A stretch of DNA of 9,900 nt. Origin: Spirochaetales bacterium. GTDB taxonomy: Bacteria > Spirochaetota > Spirochaetia > Sphaerochaetales > Sphaerochaetaceae. Below, piece after piece: positions 1 through 5,178 of this stretch. The notes under the pieces are model-generated. The model was not told where the DNA came from. It saw nothing but the letters and a program-made list of their open reading frames with translations, and made no database searches. A program made the position numbers and the translations under genes. Each line of letters opens with the position of its first letter. Within the stretch, counting starts at the first letter, position 1. The stretch covers positions 1 through 9,900 of the forward strand of contig JALFYG010000141.1 in assembly GCA_022784805.1 (NCBI GenBank), written 5' to 3'.

Positions 1-100
1 CTTCTCCTATGCCAGAGAATTCTCGGAGACGATAAGGATCTCCGAGCTGGCTACAAGAAACGTCTATTTGCCGGAGGATATACTTTGGAGACCATGTTGA
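1..100 (+). CDS. possible 3' tail of an unknown protein (partial)
   Basis: Reading frame 2 is open from the window edge for 32 codons to a TGA at 98-100. Its codons (AGA/AGG arginine, GAG, TCC) resemble the real genes in the window, whereas frame 1, open to 150, uses CGA/CGT more. The tail contains the stretch SELATRNVYLPEDILWRPC. I do not recognise the family. The start lies outside the window, so the reading is tentative and the segment could equally be non-coding. Confidence 0.3.
   Translation, partial: FSYAREFSETIRISELATRNVYLPEDILWRPC
11..51. repeat. interrupted inverted repeat
   Basis: CTCGGAGA (22-29) and TCTCCGAG (39-46) are perfect 8-bp arms around a 9-nt loop. They are flanked by GCCAG (11-15) and CTGGC (47-51), which add five more pairs outside a 6-nt bulge. 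There is no T-run on either side, so it does not look like an intrinsic terminator. It lies within the possible gene tail at the left edge. Confidence 0.4.
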
Positions 101-422
101 GATTGCGATCTGTCAAAAGTCACCGATTTCCGAATAAGCAATATTATTGATTATAAATTTGTATTCTCAAAAAGAAAGCACAATCGTTTTTTCTTTGGCA
201 TCAAAACCATGAATCTGGCAGACAGATTACTTCTCGATGGAATGAATCATTCTTTTATCCTAGAAAACTCATAATTTCATGACACAAATCTTAAAATAGA
301 GAACAATTCTCGGCTTTTTGTCACCTTTTCACGACTCAAAAATACTGGTATATTAAATAGTTGTGGCACTATGGCTTTTTTTATGCCGTATTGTCTATAA
401 TGGAAACTCCAAGGAGGCCACA
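101..422. other. AT-rich intergenic region
   Basis: No convincing ORF or RNA gene is visible here. The stretch is AT-rich and holds a small dyad GAGAA-CAA-TTCTC at 299-311, a candidate promoter at 326-354 and the ribosome site AAGGAGG at 411-417 of the next gene. A perfect TATAAT at 396-401 lacks a recognisable -35 element and would start transcription almost on the ribosome site. Confidence 0.6.
326..354 (+). promoter_or_regulatory. candidate extended -10 promoter for the 423-845 gene
   Basis: TTTTCA (326-331) is a weak -35. A 17-nt spacer separates it from TATATT (349-354), which differs from consensus at one position and is preceded by TGG, an extended -10 element. Transcription would start near 361, giving a leader of about 60 nt. 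Confidence 0.45.
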
Positions 423-845
423 ATGGCTAGCAAGAAAGATACTCTGACACTTGGCTACGGCTGCATCTCCTGCGGCCACAACAAGGACATCAATCTCTAT
501 AAGGACATGTATAGAATGTCTACAGAGAAGAACGCAGATCATGCAGAAGAAGGTACCGAATTTCTTAAGGAGCTGAAGAACAATCCACCTAAGAGAACAA
601 GATGCAGATTCTATGACAGTGCAGACGGTCTATTATGTGAATATTTTGTCGAGCGTGATTATGTCAGTGACAGCTCTAAATGCCCTGATTATCTGGAAGT
701 CAAGTTCGAGAAGGCTCCTGCACAGAGAAAGACTACTATCGTTGAGACAGAATCCAACATTGAAGATGACACATCTGATATGAGAGAAGTCACAGACGAT
801 GAGAATGAAGACGACGAGCCTTTGGAGTTGGAAGACGAAGAATAA
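423..845 (+). CDS. small acidic cysteine-containing protein, unknown function
   Basis: This is a 140-residue protein that I do not recognise. The ATG at 423 is chosen because AAGGAGG at 411-417 sits 5 nt upstream. An in-frame GTG at 363 would give 160 residues but has no ribosome site and would fall inside the promoter leader. Cysteines at 14 and 17 form a CxxC (GCISCG), and further cysteines lie at 61, 72 and 87, so a metal-binding fold is possible. Residues from about 109 to 140 are a low-complexity acidic tail ending in ELEDEE. No signal peptide or membrane segment is seen, so it is probably cytoplasmic. It is monocistronic, with its own promoter candidate and a terminator 20 nt after the stop, facing the tRNA on the other strand. 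Coding is well supported by the ribosome site, codon use and terminator; any function is open. Confidence 0.8.
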   Translation: MASKKDTLTLGYGCISCGHNKDINLYKDMYRMSTEKNADHAEEGTEFLKELKNNPPKRTRCRFYDSADGLLCEYFVERDYVSDSSKCPDYLEVKFEKAPAQRKTTIVETESNIEDDTSDMREVTDDENEDDEPLELEDEE

Positions 846-865
846 GAGATTGTCTCTTTCGTGTG

Positions 866-891
866 AGGGTTGCTTATGCAGCCCTTTTTTT
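866..891 (+). terminator. intrinsic terminator after the 423-845 gene
   Basis: AGGGTTGC pairs with GCAGCCCT (one G-U pair) around a TTAT loop and runs directly into seven T residues. A weaker hairpin, AAGAGA/TCTCTT at 844-858, lies just before it at the stop codon. Confidence 0.85.
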
Positions 892-892
892 A

Positions 893-921
893 CAAATAAA
901 AATCTCTCAAGAAGAGAGATT
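893..921 (-). terminator. intrinsic terminator of the tRNA-Ala gene
   Basis: AATCTCTC (901-908) and GAGAGATT (914-921) are perfect 8-bp arms around a 5-nt loop. Read on the minus strand the hairpin is followed by a TTTTTATTT tract. It starts 4 nt beyond the tRNA 3' end, so the tRNA appears to be a single-gene transcript. Confidence 0.75.
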
Positions 922-924
922 CGA

Positions 925-998
925 TGGAGAAGAGCGGACTTGAACCGCCTACCTTTTGAATGCCATTCAAACGCTCTAGCCAGATGAGCTACTTCCCC
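925..998 (-). tRNA. tRNA-Ala (anticodon GGC)
   Basis: A full 74-nt cloverleaf is visible on the minus strand. The acceptor stem is GGGGAAG/CTTCTCC, the D arm GCTC/GAGC, the anticodon stem TTTGA/TCAAA with loop ATGGCAT giving anticodon GGC, the variable loop has 5 nt, and the T arm is GGCGG-TTCAAGT-CCGCT. The third acceptor pair is G-U, the G3:U70 identity element read by alanyl-tRNA synthetase, which supports the assignment. The discriminator base is A, and CCA is not encoded, so it would have to be added after transcription. It decodes GCC/GCU alanine codons. Confidence 0.96.
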
Positions 999-1360
999 GT
1001 GCTAATGGAATACTAACAAAAAAAGTTAAGAGTAATCAATCTCTACATCATAGATTGATGATGCTTTTCTTTTGGTCTACTGCAAATAATCATTCTTCAA
1101 ACCCATTTTAAGCACGTAACTACAATTAACTTTAGTTTTAAATCTCTCTTCCTATTTTTTATCAGCTTTATCTTTGAAAAGAAGATTCTGCCGTGCCTAA
1201 AATATATTGAATTATTGTTTCTGTGACTCAAGAATATTTTTCTAAGGAAATAAATCTATTGGATTTACTTGTTCATTCACATCGAAAATGTAGAAGAAAA
1301 ACACCCCTGTTTTCCAGCAAACTTCCCAATGATAGATAACTCCACTCAGTTATTTCCTAT
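999..1360. other. AT-rich intergenic region upstream of the tRNA
   Basis: No gene is supported here. The segment contains the probable tRNA promoter (1010-1039), a perfect 8-bp inverted repeat ATCAATCT/AGATTGAT at 1035-1059 that overlaps its -35, a weak AAAACA/TGTTTT hairpin near 1300 and an imperfect GATAG-ATAACT / AGTTAT-CTATC dyad at 1331-1361. The rest is AT-rich without recognisable structure. Confidence 0.6.
1010..1039 (-). promoter_or_regulatory. candidate promoter of tRNA-Ala
   Basis: On the minus strand TTGATT (1034-1039) is separated by 18 nt from TAGTAT (1010-1015). Each matches consensus at four of six positions. Transcription would start only a few bases before the mature 5' end at 998, as is common for tRNA genes. 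Confidence 0.35.
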
Positions 1361-1391
1361 CTTAAAAGCCCGAAGCATCTTGCCTCGGGCT
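1361..1391 (-). terminator. intrinsic terminator closing the ATPase/ClpP operon
   Basis: On the minus strand AGCCCGAGGCA pairs with TGCTTCGGGCT over 11 bp (one G-U pair) with a 3-nt AGA loop, followed by a short T tract. It begins 15 nt after the stop codon of the 109-residue gene. The plus-strand reading has no T-run, so it works in one direction only. Confidence 0.85.
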
Positions 1392-1405
1392 CCCATACAT
1401 TTCAA

Positions 1406-1735
1406 TCAGCTTCCATCTCTCTGTCTCCTTTTCTTCTCCTTTCTCTCATAGAATTCCAAAAGATTATCGTCCTCCCACGGCTCATCGCGATAAAAAACCC
1501 ACATCCTCTTTATTTCATTTCTCCAGAAATCTGGATAATCGTAGAGATCAAGGTAACCCAAGGACATGGCTGCATCCTCATCCTCTCCATTGGCGGATAT
1601 TGTCAATATTTGGCCATCAAGAGAGAAATTCTCTTCCGGAACCCTATCAAACACATCCATAAGGAAATCCACTGCTTCATCAAAGTCCACGCCATCCTTC
1701 AACCATATCTTCACCTCATACTGGTTCGTCATCAT
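1406..1735 (-). CDS. small acidic protein of the ATPase/ClpP operon, unknown function
   Basis: This is a 109-residue protein that I do not recognise. The start is the first of two tandem ATG codons; GGGAGG lies 8-9 nt upstream, inside the 18-nt gap after the clpP stop. The second ATG at 1732 is a possible alternative. Residues 5-50 look like an alpha/beta fold (YEVKIWLKDG strand, DFDEAVDFLMDVFDRV helix, LDGQILTISAN hairpin). A tryptophan/aspartate-rich segment follows (DYPDFWRNEIKRMWVFYRDEPW), and the end is basic (ERKEKKRRQRDGS). No cysteine pairs, signal peptide or membrane helix is seen. As the last gene before a terminator, directly coupled to clpP, it may be an adaptor, inhibitor or substrate of that protease, but this is position-based inference only. 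Confidence 0.78.
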   Translation of the reverse strand: MMTNQYEVKIWLKDGVDFDEAVDFLMDVFDRVPEENFSLDGQILTISANGEDEDAAMSLGYLDLYDYPDFWRNEIKRMWVFYRDEPWEDDNLLEFYERKEKKRRQRDGS

Positions 1736-1753
1736 AATTCCACCCTCCCTTTT

Positions 1754-2314
1754 CTATCTATCGAAGTGTCTAGATACAATCTCATCGACAATTCCATATT
1801 CCAGGGCCTCCTTCGCACTCATCTCGAAATCAATGTTGCAGTCTCCTGCAATTCGCTCCAAAGGCTGACCCGTACACTCGTTTATAAGTGAATAAATCTC
1901 ATCCCTTGTCTTGATTAAGTTTGAGGTCACGTTCTCCAAATCGGAAGCCTTGATCACACCTGATCCAAAACCCTGAAGAGGCTGATGTATCATCACCTTC
2001 GAATGAGGAAGAATCTTTCTCTTACCCTTCTCCCCACTCATCAGGATGATGGCCCCCATGCTTGCTGCAAGTCCCACTGCAATCGTGGAGACGTCAGGAG
2101 CAATGAGATTCATGGTATCCACCATTGAAAGCCCGGCAGTGACGCTCCCCCCAGGACTATTTATATATATGGATATATCTTCACTGGGAGACTCTGCCTC
2201 CATCGTAAGAAGCATCATATTAAACTCCAGGCTCATTTCGTCTGTAATCGGTCCATTGATGTAAATAATCCTTTTATTATCAATTCTGTACACATTGTTT
2301 CTTTCTCTTTCCAT
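1754..2314 (-). CDS. clpP: ClpP-type ATP-dependent protease proteolytic subunit (accessory paralogue)
   Basis: This is a 186-residue member of the ClpP serine peptidase family, whose barrel of two heptameric rings degrades polypeptides fed by an AAA+ unfoldase. The catalytic triad is intact: Ser85 in GLAASMG, His110 in VMIHQPL and Asp162 in NIDFEMSA. INSPGGSVTAG (51-61) is the classical substrate-binding/oxyanion segment. The ATG at 2314 is chosen because AGAAGGAG lies 7 nt upstream; an open reading upstream to 2392 overlaps the ATPase gene and lacks family similarity. The N-terminus is short, without the usual propeptide region. Compared with E. coli ClpP as I recall it, three extra residues lie between His and Asp, in the handle entry (GFGSGVIKASDL). 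It starts 34 nt after the VirD4-like gene stops, and no ClpX, ClpC or ClpA gene is in the window. It is likely a second, operon-specific paralogue rather than the housekeeping ClpP. Confidence 0.93.
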   Translation of the reverse strand: MERERNNVYRIDNKRIIYINGPITDEMSLEFNMMLLTMEAESPSEDISIYINSPGGSVTAGLSMVDTMNLIAPDVSTIAVGLAASMGAIILMSGEKGKRKILPHSKVMIHQPLQGFGSGVIKASDLENVTSNLIKTRDEIYSLINECTGQPLERIAGDCNIDFEMSAKEALEYGIVDEIVSRHFDR

Positions 2315-2348
2315 TTTGCTTCTCCTTCTATTTTTTTCTTTCAATAAC

Positions 2349-3980
2349 TTAGAACGGAATATCTTCGTCCTCTTCTTTTTTTCTTTGCTCAAGATATTCC
2401 ATTATCACTGGCTGGTACTGCTCAATTGTGGCTTGCATTTCCTTCATGTATTCGCTTATCTCACCATCGTCATCGGCTTCATCGTCGTACTCAAGTTCCC
2501 TTTCAGACTCCGCAATACTTCTTTTGCGCCACACCTCAAGCAGGTCTATTGAATAAATGGCAGGAACCAATGATTCAGAATCATCAGAACAAGACTCACT
2601 TATTACAGGCTTATCAAAATGACAGTATTCCGAATAATCCTTAAGATACCCTCTCATCGGATAGCATCTGTCATTAAGGACTATCACCTCCCCGTCCTCC
2701 AGATGCTGCAGTTCACTTATCCCAACAAGCCTCTCTTTTTCTCCGGTATATTTACTCTTACTTTCTCCCATAATCGTTGAAAGCCTTTCAAGAAATCCTG
2801 TATCCCTGGAGTTCATGTATATCCATATCCTGCAGTTGGACATGAGAATCTCTGCTGCATTATTCCCATACTTCTCATGAAGCTGCCTCATACTCTGGCA
2901 TACCAGCATGAACCTGATCCCCCTGCTTCGAGCAGCTGAAAGCATACTGTCGGCATCTGGAATCTTTGTGAAGTTGGCAAACTCGTCGAGAATGAAGAAG
3001 ACTGGCATCTTCAACCTCTTCTCTTCACTGGAATCAGCCTCGTCCAAAAGAAGCGTATACAACTCCTTGATAAGCACTGTCGCTATAGGATACAGAGCCT
3101 TGGAAGAATCAGAGAGGATAAGGAAAAGGGCCGTCTTTTTTCTCCCAAGCTCCGTAATGTCGAAGTCGGACGAATCAAAGAGAGACAACAACTGATCATC
3201 TGAACAGAAAGCATCGAGCATACCTTCCGCAGTCATTTTGACACTGAAAGTAGTCCTTTCATCCTGCCCTGGACAAATTGGTGTCAAATACTCCTTCTCT
3301 TCAGAATCGTTTGGAAACTCATTGTACAATTCTGTGAAAACCTCATTGTTAGAAAGAATCTTCTTTAGGTTATAAGATACATTGCGAAAAGTAAGATCCT
3401 CTGGATTCCCATACTTCAGTATCAGCATGCATATTCCATATATGAGCTTACCTCCCTGCTCCTCCCAAAACAAATCTCTCTCGCTATGTACCGATGTCTT
3501 CATTACATTCAGAGTTTCCCTCAACAGGTTTCTGCCTCTGGCTTCCAACCTTCCACCTTTACCATATGTCTTTGCCGTAAACTCCAGAGGATTCCACTTG
3601 TTGCTTGAGAAGGGATCGGTGAAATTGATGCGATGGACTGTATATCCTCTCTTTTTCAACGTCTCTGCAGTGGCCTCATATATCTCACCTTTCGGATCTG
3701 CAATGACAAGGGATTCCTTTCCGCATCTGGAGACCATGTCCACGGTTGGTATGACGATCCTTCTCGTCTTACCGCATCCGCTCTCTCCAATCACAAAGGA
3801 ATGGAGCTCCTCCCTTCCCATTGCCACTCTCCCATTTCCCATATCCATCATCACGCCCCCGGCATTTTTAGGATGGATATCATCCTCCTTAACAACGACG
3901 GAGGCTTTTTCGAACTCCTCCTCCGTTGCAAAATGCGAATACGCTGTATCCATAGGATTTGAAAACTTGTATATGCTCAT
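2349..3980 (-). CDS. VirD4/TraG-type coupling ATPase without membrane domain
   Basis: This is a 543-residue P-loop ATPase of the VirD4/TraG/TraD (type IV coupling protein) family, hexameric DNA or protein pumps that link a substrate to a secretion channel. The Walker A is GESGCGKT (65-72), followed by the family segment IADPKGEIYEAT (93-104). Walker B is VFFILDEFANFTKI (327-340) with D332/E333. SRG (352-354) and CQSMRQL (361-367) fit the TraM-recognition/TraG C-terminal region. Typical members carry two N-terminal transmembrane helices; here about 60 polar residues precede the P-loop and none is seen. The ATG at 3980 is preferred because GGAG sits 7 nt upstream, overlapping the stop of the preceding gene; a start at 4001 would lack this. 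Residues about 488-543 are strongly charged and probably helical, ending in EEDEDIPF, like the SSB C-terminal tip. No relaxase or mating-pore gene is nearby, so conjugation itself is not supported. Confidence 0.92.
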   Translation of the reverse strand: MSIYKFSNPMDTAYSHFATEEEFEKASVVVKEDDIHPKNAGGVMMDMGNGRVAMGREELHSFVIGESGCGKTRRIVIPTVDMVSRCGKESLVIADPKGEIYEATAETLKKRGYTVHRINFTDPFSSNKWNPLEFTAKTYGKGGRLEARGRNLLRETLNVMKTSVHSERDLFWEEQGGKLIYGICMLILKYGNPEDLTFRNVSYNLKKILSNNEVFTELYNEFPNDSEEKEYLTPICPGQDERTTFSVKMTAEGMLDAFCSDDQLLSLFDSSDFDITELGRKKTALFLILSDSSKALYPIATVLIKELYTLLLDEADSSEEKRLKMPVFFILDEFANFTKIPDADSMLSAARSRGIRFMLVCQSMRQLHEKYGNNAAEILMSNCRIWIYMNSRDTGFLERLSTIMGESKSKYTGEKERLVGISELQHLEDGEVIVLNDRCYPMRGYLKDYSEYCHFDKPVISESCSDDSESLVPAIYSIDLLEVWRKRSIAESERELEYDDEADDDGEISEYMKEMQATIEQYQPVIMEYLEQRKKEEDEDIPF

Positions 3981-3990
3981 AGACCTGCTC

Positions 3991-4662
3991 CTAATAACCA
4001 AAAGTGATTGTTTTTTCTCTCTTGCCCTTGATCTCAGGAACTGCTGTCTTTGTCTTCAAAGCCTTCCTTATTCCTGAAACAACCTCAAACCCTACACCTT
4101 CTATGGCCCTCTCTATTTCTTCTCTTCTCCTTTCAAAGAGCTTGGCATCCTTCACCCTTTCTTTGAGGTATGAAAGCATCTGAATTTTTGTTGGAAGCGA
4201 AAGATAAGTAGTGACTGTGCCCATCTCACTCTTCAGCTTCTCCGATATCCCCTTCGCCCTATCAAAAGAATCAGTGGAGACTACAAAAAGCACCGTAGCA
4301 TCAGATATGTCTTCCTTAAGATACAAAAGGAGGGAATCGAACTCCGAAGTATTAAACTTCGACATATAAGGAGTTACATCAACAGAAAGAAGACCTTGAA
4401 ACCTTCTGTCCTTTGCAAAACGCATCGGTGTCTCATAAAAAGCTGCAAACTCCATGGAACTCGAACCCAGACGGGGATAAGAAATCTCAAGATGACATTC
4501 CTCCCTTCTCTTTCTTGTAGACAGATTTTTGTAGACACCGTCTATCTTTATAGCCAAGTACTCGTCGAAACCTGTGTCATGGCTCTCAGGTATGATCACA
4601 AGTTCGTTGTCTACGACATGTGAGAGACAATAATCCCCCACATCCTTCGTAAGTTTTGACAT
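3991..4662 (-). CDS. first protein of the ATPase/ClpP operon, unknown function
   Basis: This is a 223-residue protein that I do not recognise. The ATG at 4662 is chosen because a perfect AGGAGG lies 6 nt upstream; an open extension to 4728 would run through the leader hairpin. The central part alternates strands and helices: RFQGLLSVDVTPYM (87-100), a helix with LLLYLKED, the hydrophobic strand ATVLFVVSTDS (122-132), then a helix and SLPTKIQMLSYLKERVKD (155-172). This order recalls the later half of an AAA/P-loop core (Walker B-like and sensor strands plus lid), but no Walker A is visible, so an inactive relative is only a guess. The C-terminus is basic (KALKTKTAVPEIKGKREK). The gene ends 10 nt before the VirD4-like ATPase start, whose ribosome site overlaps its stop, pointing to a joint function. 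Confidence 0.8.
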   Translation of the reverse strand: MSKLTKDVGDYCLSHVVDNELVIIPESHDTGFDEYLAIKIDGVYKNLSTRKRREECHLEISYPRLGSSSMEFAAFYETPMRFAKDRRFQGLLSVDVTPYMSKFNTSEFDSLLLYLKEDISDATVLFVVSTDSFDRAKGISEKLKSEMGTVTTYLSLPTKIQMLSYLKERVKDAKLFERRREEIERAIEGVGFEVVSGIRKALKTKTAVPEIKGKREKTITFGY

Positions 4663-4672
4663 AGAATTCCTC

Positions 4673-4694
4673 CTATGGGGACACTTCCCCCTAG
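4673..4694 (-). promoter_or_regulatory. leader hairpin abutting the first ribosome site of the operon
   Basis: GGGGA (4677-4681) and TCCCC (4686-4690) pair perfectly around a 4-nt loop. CTA/TAG add three pairs across one mismatch. On the minus strand the base of the stem overlaps the first two bases of the AGGAGG site (4669-4674) of the 223-residue gene, so folding could influence initiation. Confidence 0.45.
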
Positions 4695-4711
4695 ACAAGT
4701 AAAAAGCGATA

Positions 4712-4740
4712 TTGACCCTATCGAACAACGATCAAGTCAA
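4712..4740. promoter_or_regulatory. nested dyad, possible operator or leader hairpin
   Basis: The segment has the symmetric form TTGAC-N3-ATCG-N5-CGAT-N3-GTCAA, with two perfectly matched arm pairs separated by equal 3-nt gaps. It lies about 50-80 nt before the operon's first start codon. It could act as a protein-binding dyad or as an RNA stem with an internal loop. Confidence 0.4.
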
Positions 4741-4777
4741 AACCTTTTAAAGGAACATTGATAAAATAGGATGATTT

Positions 4778-4873
4778 TCAGAAGACTATATTAGCCTCTC
4801 CTGGATGGCGTTCTGATGCACTGGTGACAAAGGACTTTTTTATATGATTAATGCTTGTTGAAAAATTTCTCAT
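4778..4873 (-). CDS. possible 31-residue upstream ORF in the operon leader
   Basis: An ATG at 4873 lies 7 nt after a TAGGAGG sequence and opens 31 codons to a TGA (peptide begins MRNFSTSINHIKKSF and ends EANIVF). A second ATG at 4880 directly abuts the ribosome site and would encode only ten residues in another frame. A promoter (4913-4940) and palindrome lie immediately upstream, so the ORF would sit at the 5' end of the operon transcript, 115 nt before the first large gene. No hydrophobic segment or codon run is evident. It could be a leader peptide, a small regulator or a chance ORF with a good ribosome site. Confidence 0.35.
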   Translation of the reverse strand: MRNFSTSINHIKKSFVTSASERHPGEANIVF

Positions 4874-4891
4874 ATCCCATCCTCCTAGCGT

Positions 4892-4905
4892 CTACATTAA
4901 CGTAG
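4892..4905. promoter_or_regulatory. palindrome at the predicted transcription start, candidate operator
   Basis: CTACATTAACGTAG is a 14-bp dyad (CTAC-N-TTAA-N-GTAG) with one mismatched pair. It lies just downstream of the minus-strand -10 at 4913-4918, where a repressor would block transcription initiation. Confidence 0.45.
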
Positions 4906-4912
4906 CAGGATA

Positions 4913-4940
4913 AATATAAGACGTTTTTTCAAAAAGGCAA
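4913..4940 (-). promoter_or_regulatory. candidate promoter of the ATPase/ClpP operon
   Basis: On the minus strand TTGCCT (4935-4940, four of six) is followed after 16 nt by TATATT (4913-4918, five of six). Transcription would begin near 4906, giving a leader of about 240 nt. No better promoter was found closer to the 4662 start; a TTGACT at 4735-4740 lacks a good -10. Confidence 0.5.
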
Positions 4941-5053
4941 TATTATTTTTTCTTCAATTTTGAGTAATACTTTAAGACCGGCGTTATCATCATGGTATCA
5001 AACATCTCTACGATGTTATCTTTGAAATTCCCATATTATTGCACTTTATACCC

Positions 5054-5078
5054 TTCGAAATTATAAATAAATTTCAAA
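5054..5078. repeat. inverted TTTGAAATT-type repeat upstream of the AraC-type gene
   Basis: TTCGAAATT (5054-5062) and AATTTCAAA (5070-5078) form 9-bp arms with one mismatch around 7 nt. A direct copy TTTGAAATT lies at 5021-5029 and a near copy TTTGAAAAT at 5102-5110. The segment is very AT-rich, so chance is not excluded. Confidence 0.35.
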
Positions 5079-5178
5079 TATAAAAACAGAAATAACATAA
5101 TTTTGAAAATATATCTATTTAGCCTTTCTTTTTTAAGAAATTGATGTAAAATTTTAGTGACAGACAAGAGGGGATATC

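Larger units (their letters stand above)
4663..5178. other. divergent intergenic region with long operon leader
   Basis: This gap separates the minus-strand ATPase/ClpP operon from the plus-strand AraC-type gene. Its left half holds a hairpin against the ribosome site (4673-4694), a nested dyad (4712-4740), a possible 31-codon ORF (4778-4873), a palindrome (4892-4905) and a minus-strand promoter (4913-4940). Its right half (about 4960-5160) is very AT-rich, with repeated TTTGAAATT-like elements. The AraC-type gene has only a weak promoter candidate: TAAAAT at 5147-5152 without a good -35. Confidence 0.6.

Noticed and set aside
396..401. Perfect TATAAT as a promoter for the 423-845 gene
   Set aside because: No acceptable -35 lies 16-18 nt upstream, and the start would fall only a few bases before the ribosome site; the extended -10 at 349-354 fits better.
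925..998. tRNA-Ala as the attachment site of an integrated element carrying the ATPase/ClpP operon
   Set aside because: Integration usually uses the tRNA 3' end, which points left, away from the operon. No duplicate of the tRNA end and no integrase gene are seen in the window.
1035..1059. Perfect 8-bp hairpin as a terminator upstream of the tRNA
   Set aside because: The stem is AT-rich and no T-run follows closely on either strand; it overlaps the probable tRNA promoter.
1269..1451. A 60-codon plus-strand frame across the operon terminator
   Set aside because: It overlaps the terminator and the 109-residue gene on the other strand and has no ribosome site.
3382..4077. A 231-codon open frame on the plus strand opposite the VirD4-like ATPase gene
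   Set aside because: It is antisense to a clearly conserved gene, has no ribosome site, and its composition (Ser, Leu and Pro rich) is what the complement of such a gene produces.
1406..4662. Conjugative or type IV secretion locus
   Set aside because: Only a coupling-type ATPase is present; no relaxase, VirB4-like ATPase or membrane pore gene is in the window and the ATPase itself lacks membrane helices.
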